A stretch of DNA of 47,769 nt from positions 1 to 47,769 of the forward strand of contig VAWU01000051.1 of the NCBI GenBank assembly GCA_005888325.1. Reading direction: 5' to 3'. Position 1 is the stretch's first letter. Every line of letters starts with the position of its first letter. Under the pieces are notes generated by a model. That model was not told where the DNA came from, searched no databases, and was given only the letters and a program-made list of their open reading frames with translations. Made by a program: the position numbers and the translations under genes. Below are positions 1 to 8,605 of the stretch, one piece after another. This DNA is from Actinomycetota bacterium (lineage in GTDB: Bacteria; Actinomycetota; Acidimicrobiia; Acidimicrobiales; AC-14).

Positions 1-309
1 GCCAAGCCCGTGCTCGACGAGGACACCGGCCCGTTCCACCACGTCGTCTGGCTACTCGGTGGCCCCACGCTGTTCGGGATCCACCAACACTCTCAACCCG
101 AGAGCAGCGACGCCTTCAGCGAGCTCCGACCCGGGCTCGACCATGTCGGCTTCGGCGTCGCCAACCGCTCCGAGCTCGAAGAGTGGCAGAAGCGCCTCGA
201 CGAGATGGGAATCTCACATGGTGGGATCGTGGACGCGTCATACGGTTGCGGGCTCTCCTTCCGCGACCCCGACAACATCGCGCTCGAACTCTTCGCGCCG
301 CCGAGTTGA
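1..309 (+). CDS. VOC/glyoxalase-family protein (C-terminal part)
   Basis: The reading frame is open from the first base, so the start lies outside the window and about 102 residues are visible. The segment reads as the second beta-alpha-beta-beta-beta module of a vicinal oxygen chelate protein: an HVGFGV strand, a helix with a SELEEWQKRL pattern, and a final GLSFRDPDNIALELF strand whose Glu is the usual metal ligand of this fold. VOC proteins include glyoxalases, extradiol dioxygenases and resistance proteins, and the substrate cannot be told from this part. The gene ends 50 bp before the P450 on the same strand and could be co-transcribed with it. Confidence 0.85.
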   Translation, partial: AKPVLDEDTGPFHHVVWLLGGPTLFGIHQHSQPESSDAFSELRPGLDHVGFGVANRSELEEWQKRLDEMGISHGGIVDASYGCGLSFRDPDNIALELFAPPS

Positions 310-359
310 GGTCGCGCGGAGACCTGGTTCCACGGAACGATGGAAGCGCGGAGGGTGCA

Positions 360-1607
360 GTGACAACCGTCGACCAGGCGCTTGCAGCGTGGGGCGCCTA
401 CGACCGTGACGACCCGTTCCCCTTGTTCGCCCAGGTCCGTCGGCTCGGCGCGGTACACCAGGTCACGCTCGCCGACGGACACCAGGCGTGGCTGGTGGTC
501 CGTCATGCCGAGGCGCGGGTGGCGCTGAACGATCCGCGGCTCTCCAAGGACATGCAGGCCGCGCTCGCCTCGGGCGGGGAGGTGGTGGCCGAGGGTCTCC
601 CCGGGCCGGCGTTCGCCCGGCACATGCTCGTGGTCGATCCACCCGATCACACCCGATTACGTCGCCTGGTCGCTGCCGCGTTCTCGGTTCGCCGGATCGA
701 GGGCCTGCGTCCACACGTCCAGACCATCGTTGACGACCTGCTCGATGACGTCGCGGCACGAGGGCCGGAGAGTCGGGTCGACCTCGTCGAGTCGTTCGCG
801 TTCCCCCTCCCGTTCACCGTCATCTGCGAGCTACTCGGGGTACCCGAGGCCGAGCGCGCGGTCTTGGGGCGCGAGCTCACCGCACTGCTCGCGCCCACCT
901 CGACACCGGAGGAGTACGCAGACGCCAAGCGCGCGTCAGACGCGGTGGTCGAAATGCTGACCCTGCTCGTCGAGGCGAAGCACGACACTCCGGGCGATGA
1001 CCTCGTCAGTGCCTTGATCAGCGCGCGTGACGGCGACGAACACCTCGATCAACAGGAACTGCTCTCGACGATCTTCCAGCTGATCGTCGCGGGGCACGAC
1101 ACGACCGCCAGCCTCATCGGCAACAGCGTCGTCGCCCTGCTCCACCATCCCGAACAGCTCGCCGCCTTGCGCGCGGCCCCCGGCAAGATCTCCGCTGCGG
1201 TCGAGGAAATGCTTCGCTACGACGCACCCGTTCCCCATGCGACGTTCCGCTATGCGCTCGAGCCCATCGAGATCGGCGGCGTGACGATTCCGGCCGGTGC
1301 GCAAGTCATCATCAACCTGGCGTCGGCGAACCGAGACGCCGACCACTACACAGATCCCCGAGAGCTCGACATCGATCGGACGGACGCGCGACACCTCGCC
1401 TTCGGACATGGCATCCATTTCTGCCTCGGTGCGCCGCTCGCCCGCATGGAAGGCCAGCTCGCACTCGGCTCACTGCTGCACCGGTTCCCGCAGCTGCGGC
1501 TCGCCATTCCCATCGACCAGCTGCACTGGGGTCACGGCGACGGCCTCGTCCTCCGTGGCCTCAGTCAACTCCCGGTGTTCCCCGAGCCCGCCCTCGCGCG
1601 CGCCTGA
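360..1607 (+). CDS. cytochrome P450
   Basis: About 415 residues, normal for a soluble bacterial P450. It shows the I-helix oxygen-activation motif AGHDTT near residues 243-249, the K-helix ExxR (EEMLR) near 281 and the heme loop FGHGIHFCLG with the ligand Cys near 355. The PERF-like region and C-terminal meander are present, so the enzyme looks intact. P450s of this kind hydroxylate lipids, terpenes or polyketides using a ferredoxin and reductase, and neither partner is encoded nearby. The GTG at 360 was chosen because GGAGGG lies just upstream and the frame before it does not look coding. The next gene is an acyl-CoA dehydrogenase-like flavoenzyme, which fits a lipid or xenobiotic role, but the substrate is unknown. 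Confidence 0.95.
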   Translation: MTTVDQALAAWGAYDRDDPFPLFAQVRRLGAVHQVTLADGHQAWLVVRHAEARVALNDPRLSKDMQAALASGGEVVAEGLPGPAFARHMLVVDPPDHTRLRRLVAAAFSVRRIEGLRPHVQTIVDDLLDDVAARGPESRVDLVESFAFPLPFTVICELLGVPEAERAVLGRELTALLAPTSTPEEYADAKRASDAVVEMLTLLVEAKHDTPGDDLVSALISARDGDEHLDQQELLSTIFQLIVAGHDTTASLIGNSVVALLHHPEQLAALRAAPGKISAAVEEMLRYDAPVPHATFRYALEPIEIGGVTIPAGAQVIINLASANRDADHYTDPRELDIDRTDARHLAFGHGIHFCLGAPLARMEGQLALGSLLHRFPQLRLAIPIDQLHWGHGDGLVLRGLSQLPVFPEPALARA

Positions 1608-1639
1608 CACCGCGTCGACGCGCCATCGGCCGACTCACG

Positions 1640-1645
1640 TAGCAT
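1640..1645 (+). promoter_or_regulatory. putative -10 element (TAGCAT) for the acyl-CoA dehydrogenase gene
   Basis: TAGCAT lies 24 bp before the GTG at 1669 and is followed by GGGGAGG at 1658-1664, a strong ribosome-binding site. A start of transcription near 1652 would give a short leader carrying the site. No convincing -35 was seen. Confidence 0.35.
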
Positions 1646-1668
1646 TGGCGTCGGAACGGGGAGGCGGC

Positions 1669-2949
1669 GTGGTGGACTTCGAGCTCGAGGCGCGCACCAA
1701 GGCGGGCGCGCGGATGGTCGAGTTGGCCGATGAGCACGCGGCCGACTTCGCGACGCGGGCGCAGCTGCACGACCGCGAGAACAGCTACGTCGTAGAGAAC
1801 ATCGACGCGATGAAGAAGAGCGGCTTTCTCGCCGCGTGCGCCCCAGAGGAGTTCGGCGGCCTGGGCGTCGAGTCCGTGCACGACATCACGGTGGCGATCT
1901 CGCGGTTGGGACGCGGCTGTGGTGCGAGCGCTATATCCGCCAACATGCACATCGGCGCGGTGTGGCTCGTGGCGCGGGCGTGGCAACAGGGCATGGCAGC
2001 CGGCGACCCGGCGGTCGGAGAGGGCGTCGCCCGGTTCCTTCCGCTGCTCGGGCGGTCGCAAGTGGTGCTGTCCGGCGCCGGTACCGAGTCGGGCAACTCG
2101 TTCGTCTTTCCCCTCACCGAGGCGACCCCGGTCGAGGGTGGCTACAAGGTCAACGGTCACAAGGTCTTCGCCACCAACTCCGACATCGCCGACTCGGTCT
2201 CAGTCGTTCTCCGCGTGCCCGACGGTGAGGGGTGGTACCGCTCGGGTACGGCCATCGTGCTGCGCGGGGCGGCGGGCATGGATGTGCGGGGCAACTGGGA
2301 CGCGCTCGGGATGCGGGGTTCGGGCAGCCACGACGTCGTGTTCACCGACTGCTTCGTGCCCGAGGAGATGATGCTTCTCGGTAACCCGCTCGGGACGTTC
2401 ACAGCTGAAGGCTGGCCGAGCGTCACCGCGGTCAACTATCCACTCATCGGCGCGTTCCTCGGCATCGCCGAAGCGGCCCGCGATCTCGTCGCCAACATCG
2501 CCAAGACGACGCGCAAGAAGCCATTTGACGTGCTGCTGGCTGAACGGCCGGCTACGCAGTTTCAGATGGCCGAGATCGAGGTTGGCCTGGCTTCGGCACG
2601 CGCGACGCTGGCGCGCACGGCCGAGTTGATCGACTCGTACTTGGAGCGGCCGGACAACGAGCTCACCATCGACGATGTGCACGCGATGATGAAGGAGTGG
2701 CAGTGCACGAAGCTGGTCGTGAACCGAGCGGCTACTGACGTCGTCGATCGAGCGATGGCACTTACAGGCGGGCTTGGCTACCTTGCCGACAGTCCGTTGT
2801 CGCGCATGTACCGCGACGTCCGAGCCGGCCCTTTCATGCAACCGCTCTCGCCGAACGAGGCCTTCGAGTACATCGGTCGCGTCGCGCTCGGCCTCGACCC
2901 CGACGCCGAGTTGCGTGAGGTGATCCAGCGACTGCGTACAGGCGCGTAG
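1669..2949 (+). CDS. acyl-CoA dehydrogenase-family flavoprotein
   Basis: About 426 residues with the three-part acyl-CoA dehydrogenase fold. The N-terminal helical domain contains PEEFGGLGVES. The middle beta domain contains LSGAGTESGNS and GMRGSGSHDVVFTDCFVPEE. The C-terminal helical domain ends in the typical ALTGGLGYLADSPLSRMYRDVRAGPFMQP region. The pattern resembles the subgroup that includes flavin-dependent hydroxylases (HpaC/HsaA-like, ACAD_C_2) as well as true dehydrogenases, so either desaturation of an acyl-CoA or flavin-dependent oxygenation is possible. The enzyme would use FAD in the cytoplasm. GTG at 1669 or GTG at 1672 both follow GGGGAGG; 1672 has the better spacing. It follows the P450 by about 60 bp, probably as part of an oxidative catabolic group. 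Confidence 0.92.
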   Translation: MVDFELEARTKAGARMVELADEHAADFATRAQLHDRENSYVVENIDAMKKSGFLAACAPEEFGGLGVESVHDITVAISRLGRGCGASAISANMHIGAVWLVARAWQQGMAAGDPAVGEGVARFLPLLGRSQVVLSGAGTESGNSFVFPLTEATPVEGGYKVNGHKVFATNSDIADSVSVVLRVPDGEGWYRSGTAIVLRGAAGMDVRGNWDALGMRGSGSHDVVFTDCFVPEEMMLLGNPLGTFTAEGWPSVTAVNYPLIGAFLGIAEAARDLVANIAKTTRKKPFDVLLAERPATQFQMAEIEVGLASARATLARTAELIDSYLERPDNELTIDDVHAMMKEWQCTKLVVNRAATDVVDRAMALTGGLGYLADSPLSRMYRDVRAGPFMQPLSPNEAFEYIGRVALGLDPDAELREVIQRLRTGA

Positions 2950-3001
2950 CGCTTGTCGTCGATGAACTGACCCACGGCGCGAATCAGGAGTCGATGCTCG
3001 G

Positions 3002-5437
3002 GTGAAGCGGGTTGTGAGGGTTCGCGATGGTCGCGCCCGTGGACTTGCGTCTCTCTTCGTCTTCGCACGCGCCGAGTGGCGAGTGCGCTGGCGGTCGCAC
3101 GTCGTGGTTGCCGGACTCGCAGCGGCGGCCGTTGCCGCGACCGTGGCCACGCTCACCGCTTCGGCCCGGTCCGAGACCGCGTTTCATCGCCTGCGTGCCG
3201 CCACGCATGCGAGCGACGCGATCCTCTTCGATCCCACCACCCAGCGCCCCCCAGCCGAGGCTGTCGCCGCCGTCGACGCCATCGCCGGCGTAAAGGACGC
3301 AGGGGCAGAAGCCGAGCTCTTCGTGCGCCCCGCCGGGACCGATTACTTCCCCGACTACAACCTCTACCCCGTCGCGCCGCTCGGACCTCAGAGCGCTCAT
3401 GCCATGGATGTGGCGCTCATCACCAAGGGTCGTCCCGTCGATGCCGGGCGCGTTGACGAGATCGCCGTCAGCGAGAAGCTCGCAGCCGACCTGGGCGTTG
3501 GGGTCGGCGACAGGATCACGCTCGAGTCGATGACTGCCAAGTGGGTCGATGCGGCCAACAACGGGGGTGATCCCGGGCGACCGGACGGCCCGCGGGTTCG
3601 AGTCGAGGTGGTCGGCCTGACGCGCACGCCAGCCGACTTCGGGCGCTTGAAGGGCCTCCTTTACCTCAGCCGAGCGTTCGTCGAACGCTACGGCGGACAG
3701 CTCAACGTCCACGCCGGCGTCGCCGCCCGGCTCTCGGAGGAGGCGTTGCGCCAAGCTCGCCGAGGCACCCTGTCCGGTCTTGCGGGCGCCGAGGTCGACC
3801 CGTCCCCGTTCGGCGACGATGCCGCCACTGACGACGGCCTCGGCACGATCGCCACCGCGCTGCGGCTGGTGGCCGCGGCGGTCGCCTTGGCCGGTGCGAT
3901 CGCCACCGCCCTTGCTCTCCTCCGCCTCTCGCTCCTCGCGCTGCGCGATCGGGCGACGCTCGTGGCGCTGGGCTGGACGAAGACGCAGCTCATGTCAGCC
4001 GCGGTTGTCGTCTCCGCGCCGTGGATGGCCATGGGCATCGCCGTCGGGCTCCTCGCCGGCGTGTTCACCTCGCCCCTGGCTCTCGTGGGCCTCGCCCGCC
4101 GCGTCGATCCGACGCCCCGCTCCGTCGTGCTCGACACCGGTCTCGTCCTCGGCGCGCTCGCCGGTTCCATCGTCGTCGGCCTGATCACGATCGCACTCGC
4201 CGCTCAACGAGCCGCCTCGCCGCAGGCCGAGAGGGCCCGACCCGCGGTCCGGGCTCTTCCCCTTCGCCGTCCGCTGGCCCTGGTGCTCGGTGTTCGGTAT
4301 GCGCTCTTCGGTGAGACCGCGCGCGGAGGCCGAACCAGTCGGGGCGCGCTCGCGGTGGTGGCAGCCGGTGTCGTCGGAGTCGTGGCGGCGCTCTCGGTGA
4401 GCGCCTCGATCGCCCGGCTACAGACCGATCCATCGCTCACCGGTCAAGGTACGAGCCGGGTGATCGACAGCGGCAAGTCAATGGACGTCTACGACCGCGC
4501 CCTTCCGTTGCTGGAGAAGGACGACCGAGTGGCGATGCTCGCGGGCATCCAGGTCAGCTTCTCGATCTCGGCCGTCGGCGCCGGCAGTCAGTCGGCGGTC
4601 GGTGCGGGCGATCTGACGGCTCTGGCATATGACATCAGGCGCGGAGAGCTGGGCGCGTCGGTTGTGCGTGGACGCATCGCGCACCAACCCGACGAGGTGG
4701 CCTTGGGCCCCGCTACGTTGGATCACCTCGGCAAGGACGTTGGCGATCGGATCGAGCTGCGCGGCACCGGACGTACGGCCGAGTTCCATATTGTCGGCTC
4801 GGTGCTCTTTCCCGAGGGCGACTTCGCGCACGACGACGGGGTCGCGCTCACCGCGAGCGGTGCCGACCGCCTCCTCGGCAACGTCCACGATACGGACGCG
4901 CTCTACCAGGTCGCCTTTCGGTGGGCGCGCGGCGTGGACGCGCACGCCGCGGACCAAGAGCTGTCGGCTGCGGGCCTGCAGGTGCTGACCAACGAAGACG
5001 CCCTCAAGCCGGCGGCCGTCAACAACCTGGGGGACGTCGAGGTGCTTCCCCGCTACCTCGCGGCGTTCGTCGGTCTGCTGTGTCTGGTGACGCTCGGACA
5101 TGCGTTGGTCGTCTCGGTACGGCTTCGCACTCGGGAGCTGGGAACGCTTCGAACGCTGGGCATGACCCCTCGGGCGAGCGGAGCCATCTTCGGCGCCCAC
5201 GCGTTGACCATTGTCGGCGTCGCCGTGGCCGTCGGCGTGCCCGTCGGGCTCCGCGCCGGCGAACGAGTCTGGACACCGATCGCCAACCGGGCCCACGTCG
5301 TCGTGCGGACCGTTGCGCCTTGGTCGTGGATCGAAGTGCTCCTCTTCGTCGCCGTGGCCACCACCGGAGTGCTGACCGCGGTGCCGGCATGGCGAGTGCT
5401 CCGGTTGCGACCAGCCGACACTCTGCGCGCGGAGTAG
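3002..5437 (+). CDS. FtsX/MacB-type ABC transporter permease
   Basis: About 811 residues with two repeats of an extracytoplasmic domain and a membrane block. A first membrane helix lies near residues 35-55, a group of three helices near 285-400, a further helix around 450 and a final group near 680-805. This is the layout of long FtsX-like permeases (MacB/LolC type), which move lipids or lipoproteins or act mechanically on the envelope rather than importing solutes. These permeases need a cytoplasmic ATPase, and none is encoded next to it, which is unusual. GTG 3002 has AGGAG about ten bases upstream. The nearby membrane glycosyltransferase suggests a cell-envelope role, which is inference. 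Confidence 0.9.
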   Translation: MKRVVRVRDGRARGLASLFVFARAEWRVRWRSHVVVAGLAAAAVAATVATLTASARSETAFHRLRAATHASDAILFDPTTQRPPAEAVAAVDAIAGVKDAGAEAELFVRPAGTDYFPDYNLYPVAPLGPQSAHAMDVALITKGRPVDAGRVDEIAVSEKLAADLGVGVGDRITLESMTAKWVDAANNGGDPGRPDGPRVRVEVVGLTRTPADFGRLKGLLYLSRAFVERYGGQLNVHAGVAARLSEEALRQARRGTLSGLAGAEVDPSPFGDDAATDDGLGTIATALRLVAAAVALAGAIATALALLRLSLLALRDRATLVALGWTKTQLMSAAVVVSAPWMAMGIAVGLLAGVFTSPLALVGLARRVDPTPRSVVLDTGLVLGALAGSIVVGLITIALAAQRAASPQAERARPAVRALPLRRPLALVLGVRYALFGETARGGRTSRGALAVVAAGVVGVVAALSVSASIARLQTDPSLTGQGTSRVIDSGKSMDVYDRALPLLEKDDRVAMLAGIQVSFSISAVGAGSQSAVGAGDLTALAYDIRRGELGASVVRGRIAHQPDEVALGPATLDHLGKDVGDRIELRGTGRTAEFHIVGSVLFPEGDFAHDDGVALTASGADRLLGNVHDTDALYQVAFRWARGVDAHAADQELSAAGLQVLTNEDALKPAAVNNLGDVEVLPRYLAAFVGLLCLVTLGHALVVSVRLRTRELGTLRTLGMTPRASGAIFGAHALTIVGVAVAVGVPVGLRAGERVWTPIANRAHVVVRTVAPWSWIEVLLFVAVATTGVLTAVPAWRVLRLRPADTLRAE

Positions 5438-5571
5438 CACGCGAAGTGACAGCGCACCGATCGGGGTCGCTGGGCGCCGGCGAGCGTGGGCGCCAACGCG
5501 CTTGCCCGGGGGGCATCGCCCGGGCGGTCGCGGGTAGACAGGCATCCTCGAACGGCCCTGGGGAGGCGACC

Positions 5572-7662
5572 ATGCGACGAGGAGGCTCGTGGCCCCCCAC
5601 CCGCGGAGCGCGCCGTCGGCGCGGCGCGAACGCGATCTCTCGTCGCCCGCGGCACCGCAGCGCGACTCGATCCTCCGCGGTGGCATTGGCGGTGCTCGTC
5701 GGTCTCGCCCTGTGCCTTTCGCTTCTGACCTCGAGATCGCTCTTCCCGCTCTACTCGCTGAACCACGACGAGCCCATGTACGTCCTGCAGGCGAAGATGC
5801 TGCGCCAGGGACACCTGACGCTGCCGGCCAAGCACGCGGAATTCGTCCGACCCTGGGCCGCCGGGGTGCGTGGTGGTCGCATCGTCATGAAGTACGCCCC
5901 GCCGTGGCCGGCCGTGATCGCGATCGGTGAGACGCTGTTCGGGAGTCGGCACGCGGCTCCCGCTCTCACCTACGCGACGGCAGTGCTCCTGGTGTACGGG
6001 TTGAGCTTCGAGCTCTTCCGTAGCCGCCGAGCCGCCATTCTCACGGCCGGACTGCTCCTGCTCTCCCCCGTCGCCATCCTCCAGAGCGGCACGGTCCTTC
6101 CGTACCTCTTTCAGTTGACGCTCGAGCTCGCGTTCGCCGTTCTGCTTCTCTCCGGGATGCGAACGGGATCGAACCGTCGCCTGGTCCTCGCCGGCGCGGC
6201 CCTCGGTGTCGCCGTCTTCGCACGACCGGCCGACGCGCTCCTGTTCGCGGCGCCCTTCGCGGTGCTCTTGGCCTCCACCCACCTCCACTCGCTCCGGGCG
6301 CTCGTGCGGCGGGCCGGGTTGGTCGCGGCCGGGGCTGCTCCCCCGTTGTGCACGGCGCTTCTCTACAACTTCCACACGATGGGCAGTCCCTGGCGACCGC
6401 CGTACAACGTCACCGGCCGGTACGACACCTTCGGCTTCGGCCGACGCGGCACCTTTGACGACAACACGTTCCACTACGGGCCACACGCGGCGGTTCGTGC
6501 GCTCGACAACCTCTGGAGTCTTCCCGGCTGGTCGTTCGGTGGCATCGTCCTCGTCGCGCTGGCGGTCATCGGGCTGGCGACGAGCCGCCCCATCGGCTCG
6601 CGCGCTTGGGCCGTGGCGGCCGTGACCCTGACCATCCCCGCGGGCTACTTCTTCTTCTGGAGCCCGTTCACGATGGCCCACGTGTTCCCCGGGCTGGCGA
6701 GCCTGGGGCCCTATTACCACGTGCCGGTCATCGTGCCCCTCGTCGTCTTCGCCGGACGCGGGCTCGATCGCCTGCCGCTCGACCGATGGCGCGGAACTGG
6801 AGTGGAAGTCACGGTGATGGGAGGTCTGGCCGCAGTCATGGTGGCGATCACGGCGGCGACTGTGCCGCCGAAGATCTCGAGAAACGTCGAGACGACCGAT
6901 GACCTGCGGGCGGCGTCGAAGGCCATCCCTGTCGCGAAGCTGGGACGCGCGGTGGTGTTCCTCGCCGAGCGACCCAACGAGGGCGCCGCCAGCCGCACGC
7001 CGTTCTTGCAGGACGAGCTTCCCCTCACCGGACGTGTCGTGTTCGCCAGTGACCTCGGGCCCCCCGACATCGACTTCCTCGATCGAATGCCGACCCGCGT
7101 GCCGTACCGACTCGACGCGGCGCTCCCACCCGGCGCGCAGCTCTTCTCCCCGACGCTCGAGCTGACGCGGATCACGCGCTCTCGCGGTGCGCTCATCGTG
7201 GTGCACGCGGTCGTGCGGAGCCCGAGTGCGGGTTCTTGCCTCACCGCCTACGAGACCGCGGGATCGGGCGAGGAGTTGCCGACATCGAAAACCGTGATCC
7301 TCGACCGAGCGTCTTCGGCGGGTGAGAGCTACGAGGCGGTCTGGACCTTCGCCCGTCCGCGATCGGCGGGCGTGCTTCCGGCGTCGACCGTTCTCGCGGT
7401 GGGCGAGGGCTACCTACGGGTGGGAGTTGCGGTCGGACCCACGTGCGATCCGCGCGCGTCCGAGCTCTACGAGCAGCGATTCGCCTTTCGGTCCGAGCGA
7501 TCAGGTTTGCACGTGCTCGCACCCGGCTACGGGTGGCACCAGCTGCACCTACGAGGCCGTCGACCGTTCTGGGTACGCGCGCAGGTGGATCCGATACTGG
7601 ACCGCGTCGTGGTGCGCGCCGACTCGGCGCCGCTCACCCGCATGTCGGCGCCGCGCCGCTGA
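5572..7662 (+). CDS. GT39-like membrane glycosyltransferase (GT-C fold)
   Basis: About 696 residues. A basic N-terminus is followed by a first membrane helix (ALAVLVGLALCLSLL) and a short loop with NHDEPMY, which matches the acidic DE motif of GT-C polyprenyl-phosphate-sugar transferases such as ArnT and PMT. Roughly ten more hydrophobic segments follow, then a soluble C-terminal domain of about 200 residues. The family moves a sugar from a polyprenyl phosphate carrier to a lipid or protein outside the membrane. ATG 5572 has GGGGAGG at 5560-5566 with a 5-base spacer. The gene ends inside the 3' end of the opposing kelch gene, with a 29-bp tail-to-tail overlap. Acceptor and donor cannot be told. 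Confidence 0.85.
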   Translation: MRRGGSWPPTRGARRRRGANAISRRPRHRSATRSSAVALAVLVGLALCLSLLTSRSLFPLYSLNHDEPMYVLQAKMLRQGHLTLPAKHAEFVRPWAAGVRGGRIVMKYAPPWPAVIAIGETLFGSRHAAPALTYATAVLLVYGLSFELFRSRRAAILTAGLLLLSPVAILQSGTVLPYLFQLTLELAFAVLLLSGMRTGSNRRLVLAGAALGVAVFARPADALLFAAPFAVLLASTHLHSLRALVRRAGLVAAGAAPPLCTALLYNFHTMGSPWRPPYNVTGRYDTFGFGRRGTFDDNTFHYGPHAAVRALDNLWSLPGWSFGGIVLVALAVIGLATSRPIGSRAWAVAAVTLTIPAGYFFFWSPFTMAHVFPGLASLGPYYHVPVIVPLVVFAGRGLDRLPLDRWRGTGVEVTVMGGLAAVMVAITAATVPPKISRNVETTDDLRAASKAIPVAKLGRAVVFLAERPNEGAASRTPFLQDELPLTGRVVFASDLGPPDIDFLDRMPTRVPYRLDAALPPGAQLFSPTLELTRITRSRGALIVVHAVVRSPSAGSCLTAYETAGSGEELPTSKTVILDRASSAGESYEAVWTFARPRSAGVLPASTVLAVGEGYLRVGVAVGPTCDPRASELYEQRFAFRSERSGLHVLAPGYGWHQLHLRGRRPFWVRAQVDPILDRVVVRADSAPLTRMSAPRR

Positions 7663-8605
7663 CCAGCACCTCGTCCGCGTTGGTCGGCGCACCCGCGCCC
7701 TGCACCTTGCCACCCCCGACCACGCGAACATCGGTGCCGCAGACAGCCGCTTGCACACCATGGCGCGCAGTGGGCATGGAGGGGCGGGTCCTCCACGAGT
7801 CGTGGACGGTGTCGTACGACTCCACCGTGTCGAAGACCCGCCCGCCCCCCTCGCCACCGATCACGAGAACCTCCTTGCCCAGCACCGCGACCGCGAACCC
7901 GCCGCGCGCAGTCGGCAATCGCGCCAGCCCGGTCACCCATCTACCAGTGGTGAAGTCGAAGGCGTCGTTCGCCGTGACCGTCGCATCGATCGAGGTGCGG
8001 CGGCCCCCGATGGCGTAGAAGCGGTCACCCACGACCGCTCCCTGGAAATGGTCGCGGGAACGGGGCATGTCGGGCAGCGCAGCCCAGCGCCCGGTCGCCG
8101 GGTCGAACACGTCGAACCAAGGGACGGCCACGCCGGCGTGGAGGCCCCCGGCGACGTAGATCTTCCCGTTATGAATCGCGATGGCGCCCGCGCCCCGCTT
8201 GCGCCCGTGCAACATCGGGGTCGCGGTGCTGAAGCGATCGGTGCTGGGGTCGTAGACGTAAACGAAACCCGACGCCGGTGAGGGCCAGCCGAGAAGGCCC
8301 CCCACGTAGTACACGAGGCCGTTGAGCTCGACGGACTGCACGTGGTCGAGCGGGGCCGGGAGCGGCGCGACGGTCTTCCACGAATCGGTCAACGGGTTGT
8401 ACGACTCCTGCACGGTGCTGCGTCCACCGGCGAGAAGGAACGTCCCGGTGTTCGGCAGATAGACGAACGAGACCTCTTGACGAGCGAAGCCGCTCGGTGT
8501 GGATCTCTTCCAGGTCGCGGGGTCGGCGTCACACGCGGATGCGGAAGCCACCAGCGCGGTGACAGCCAGAAGCAGCAGCGCCCTCCGGGCTCCTCCCGAG
8601 CTCAT
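7634..8605 (-). CDS. kelch-repeat secreted lipoprotein-like protein
   Basis: About 323 residues. The N-terminus is a signal peptide (ARRALLLLAVTALVASASAC) with a Cys that could be lipidated, though the lipobox ASAC is weak. The rest is a run of kelch blades, each with a GG pair followed by spaced Tyr and Trp: FLLAGG, YYVGG, IYVAGG, FYAIGG, LVIGG and VRVVGG. This implies a six-bladed beta-propeller outside the membrane, of the type used for sugar oxidation or binding. The ATG at 8605 overlaps the TGA of the upstream sugar-dehydrogenase-like gene (ATGA), which fixes the start and implies coupled translation. Substrate is unknown. Confidence 0.88.
   Translation of the reverse strand: MSSGGARRALLLLAVTALVASASACDADPATWKRSTPSGFARQEVSFVYLPNTGTFLLAGGRSTVQESYNPLTDSWKTVAPLPAPLDHVQSVELNGLVYYVGGLLGWPSPASGFVYVYDPSTDRFSTATPMLHGRKRGAGAIAIHNGKIYVAGGLHAGVAVPWFDVFDPATGRWAALPDMPRSRDHFQGAVVGDRFYAIGGRRTSIDATVTANDAFDFTTGRWVTGLARLPTARGGFAVAVLGKEVLVIGGEGGGRVFDTVESYDTVHDSWRTRPSMPTARHGVQAAVCGTDVRVVGGGKVQGAGAPTNADEVLVSGAAPTCG

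Noticed and set aside
5053-7206. 717-codon open frame on the minus strand
   Set aside because: Antisense of the permease end and the GT39-like gene. The sense strand has clear membrane helices and motifs, and this one has none.
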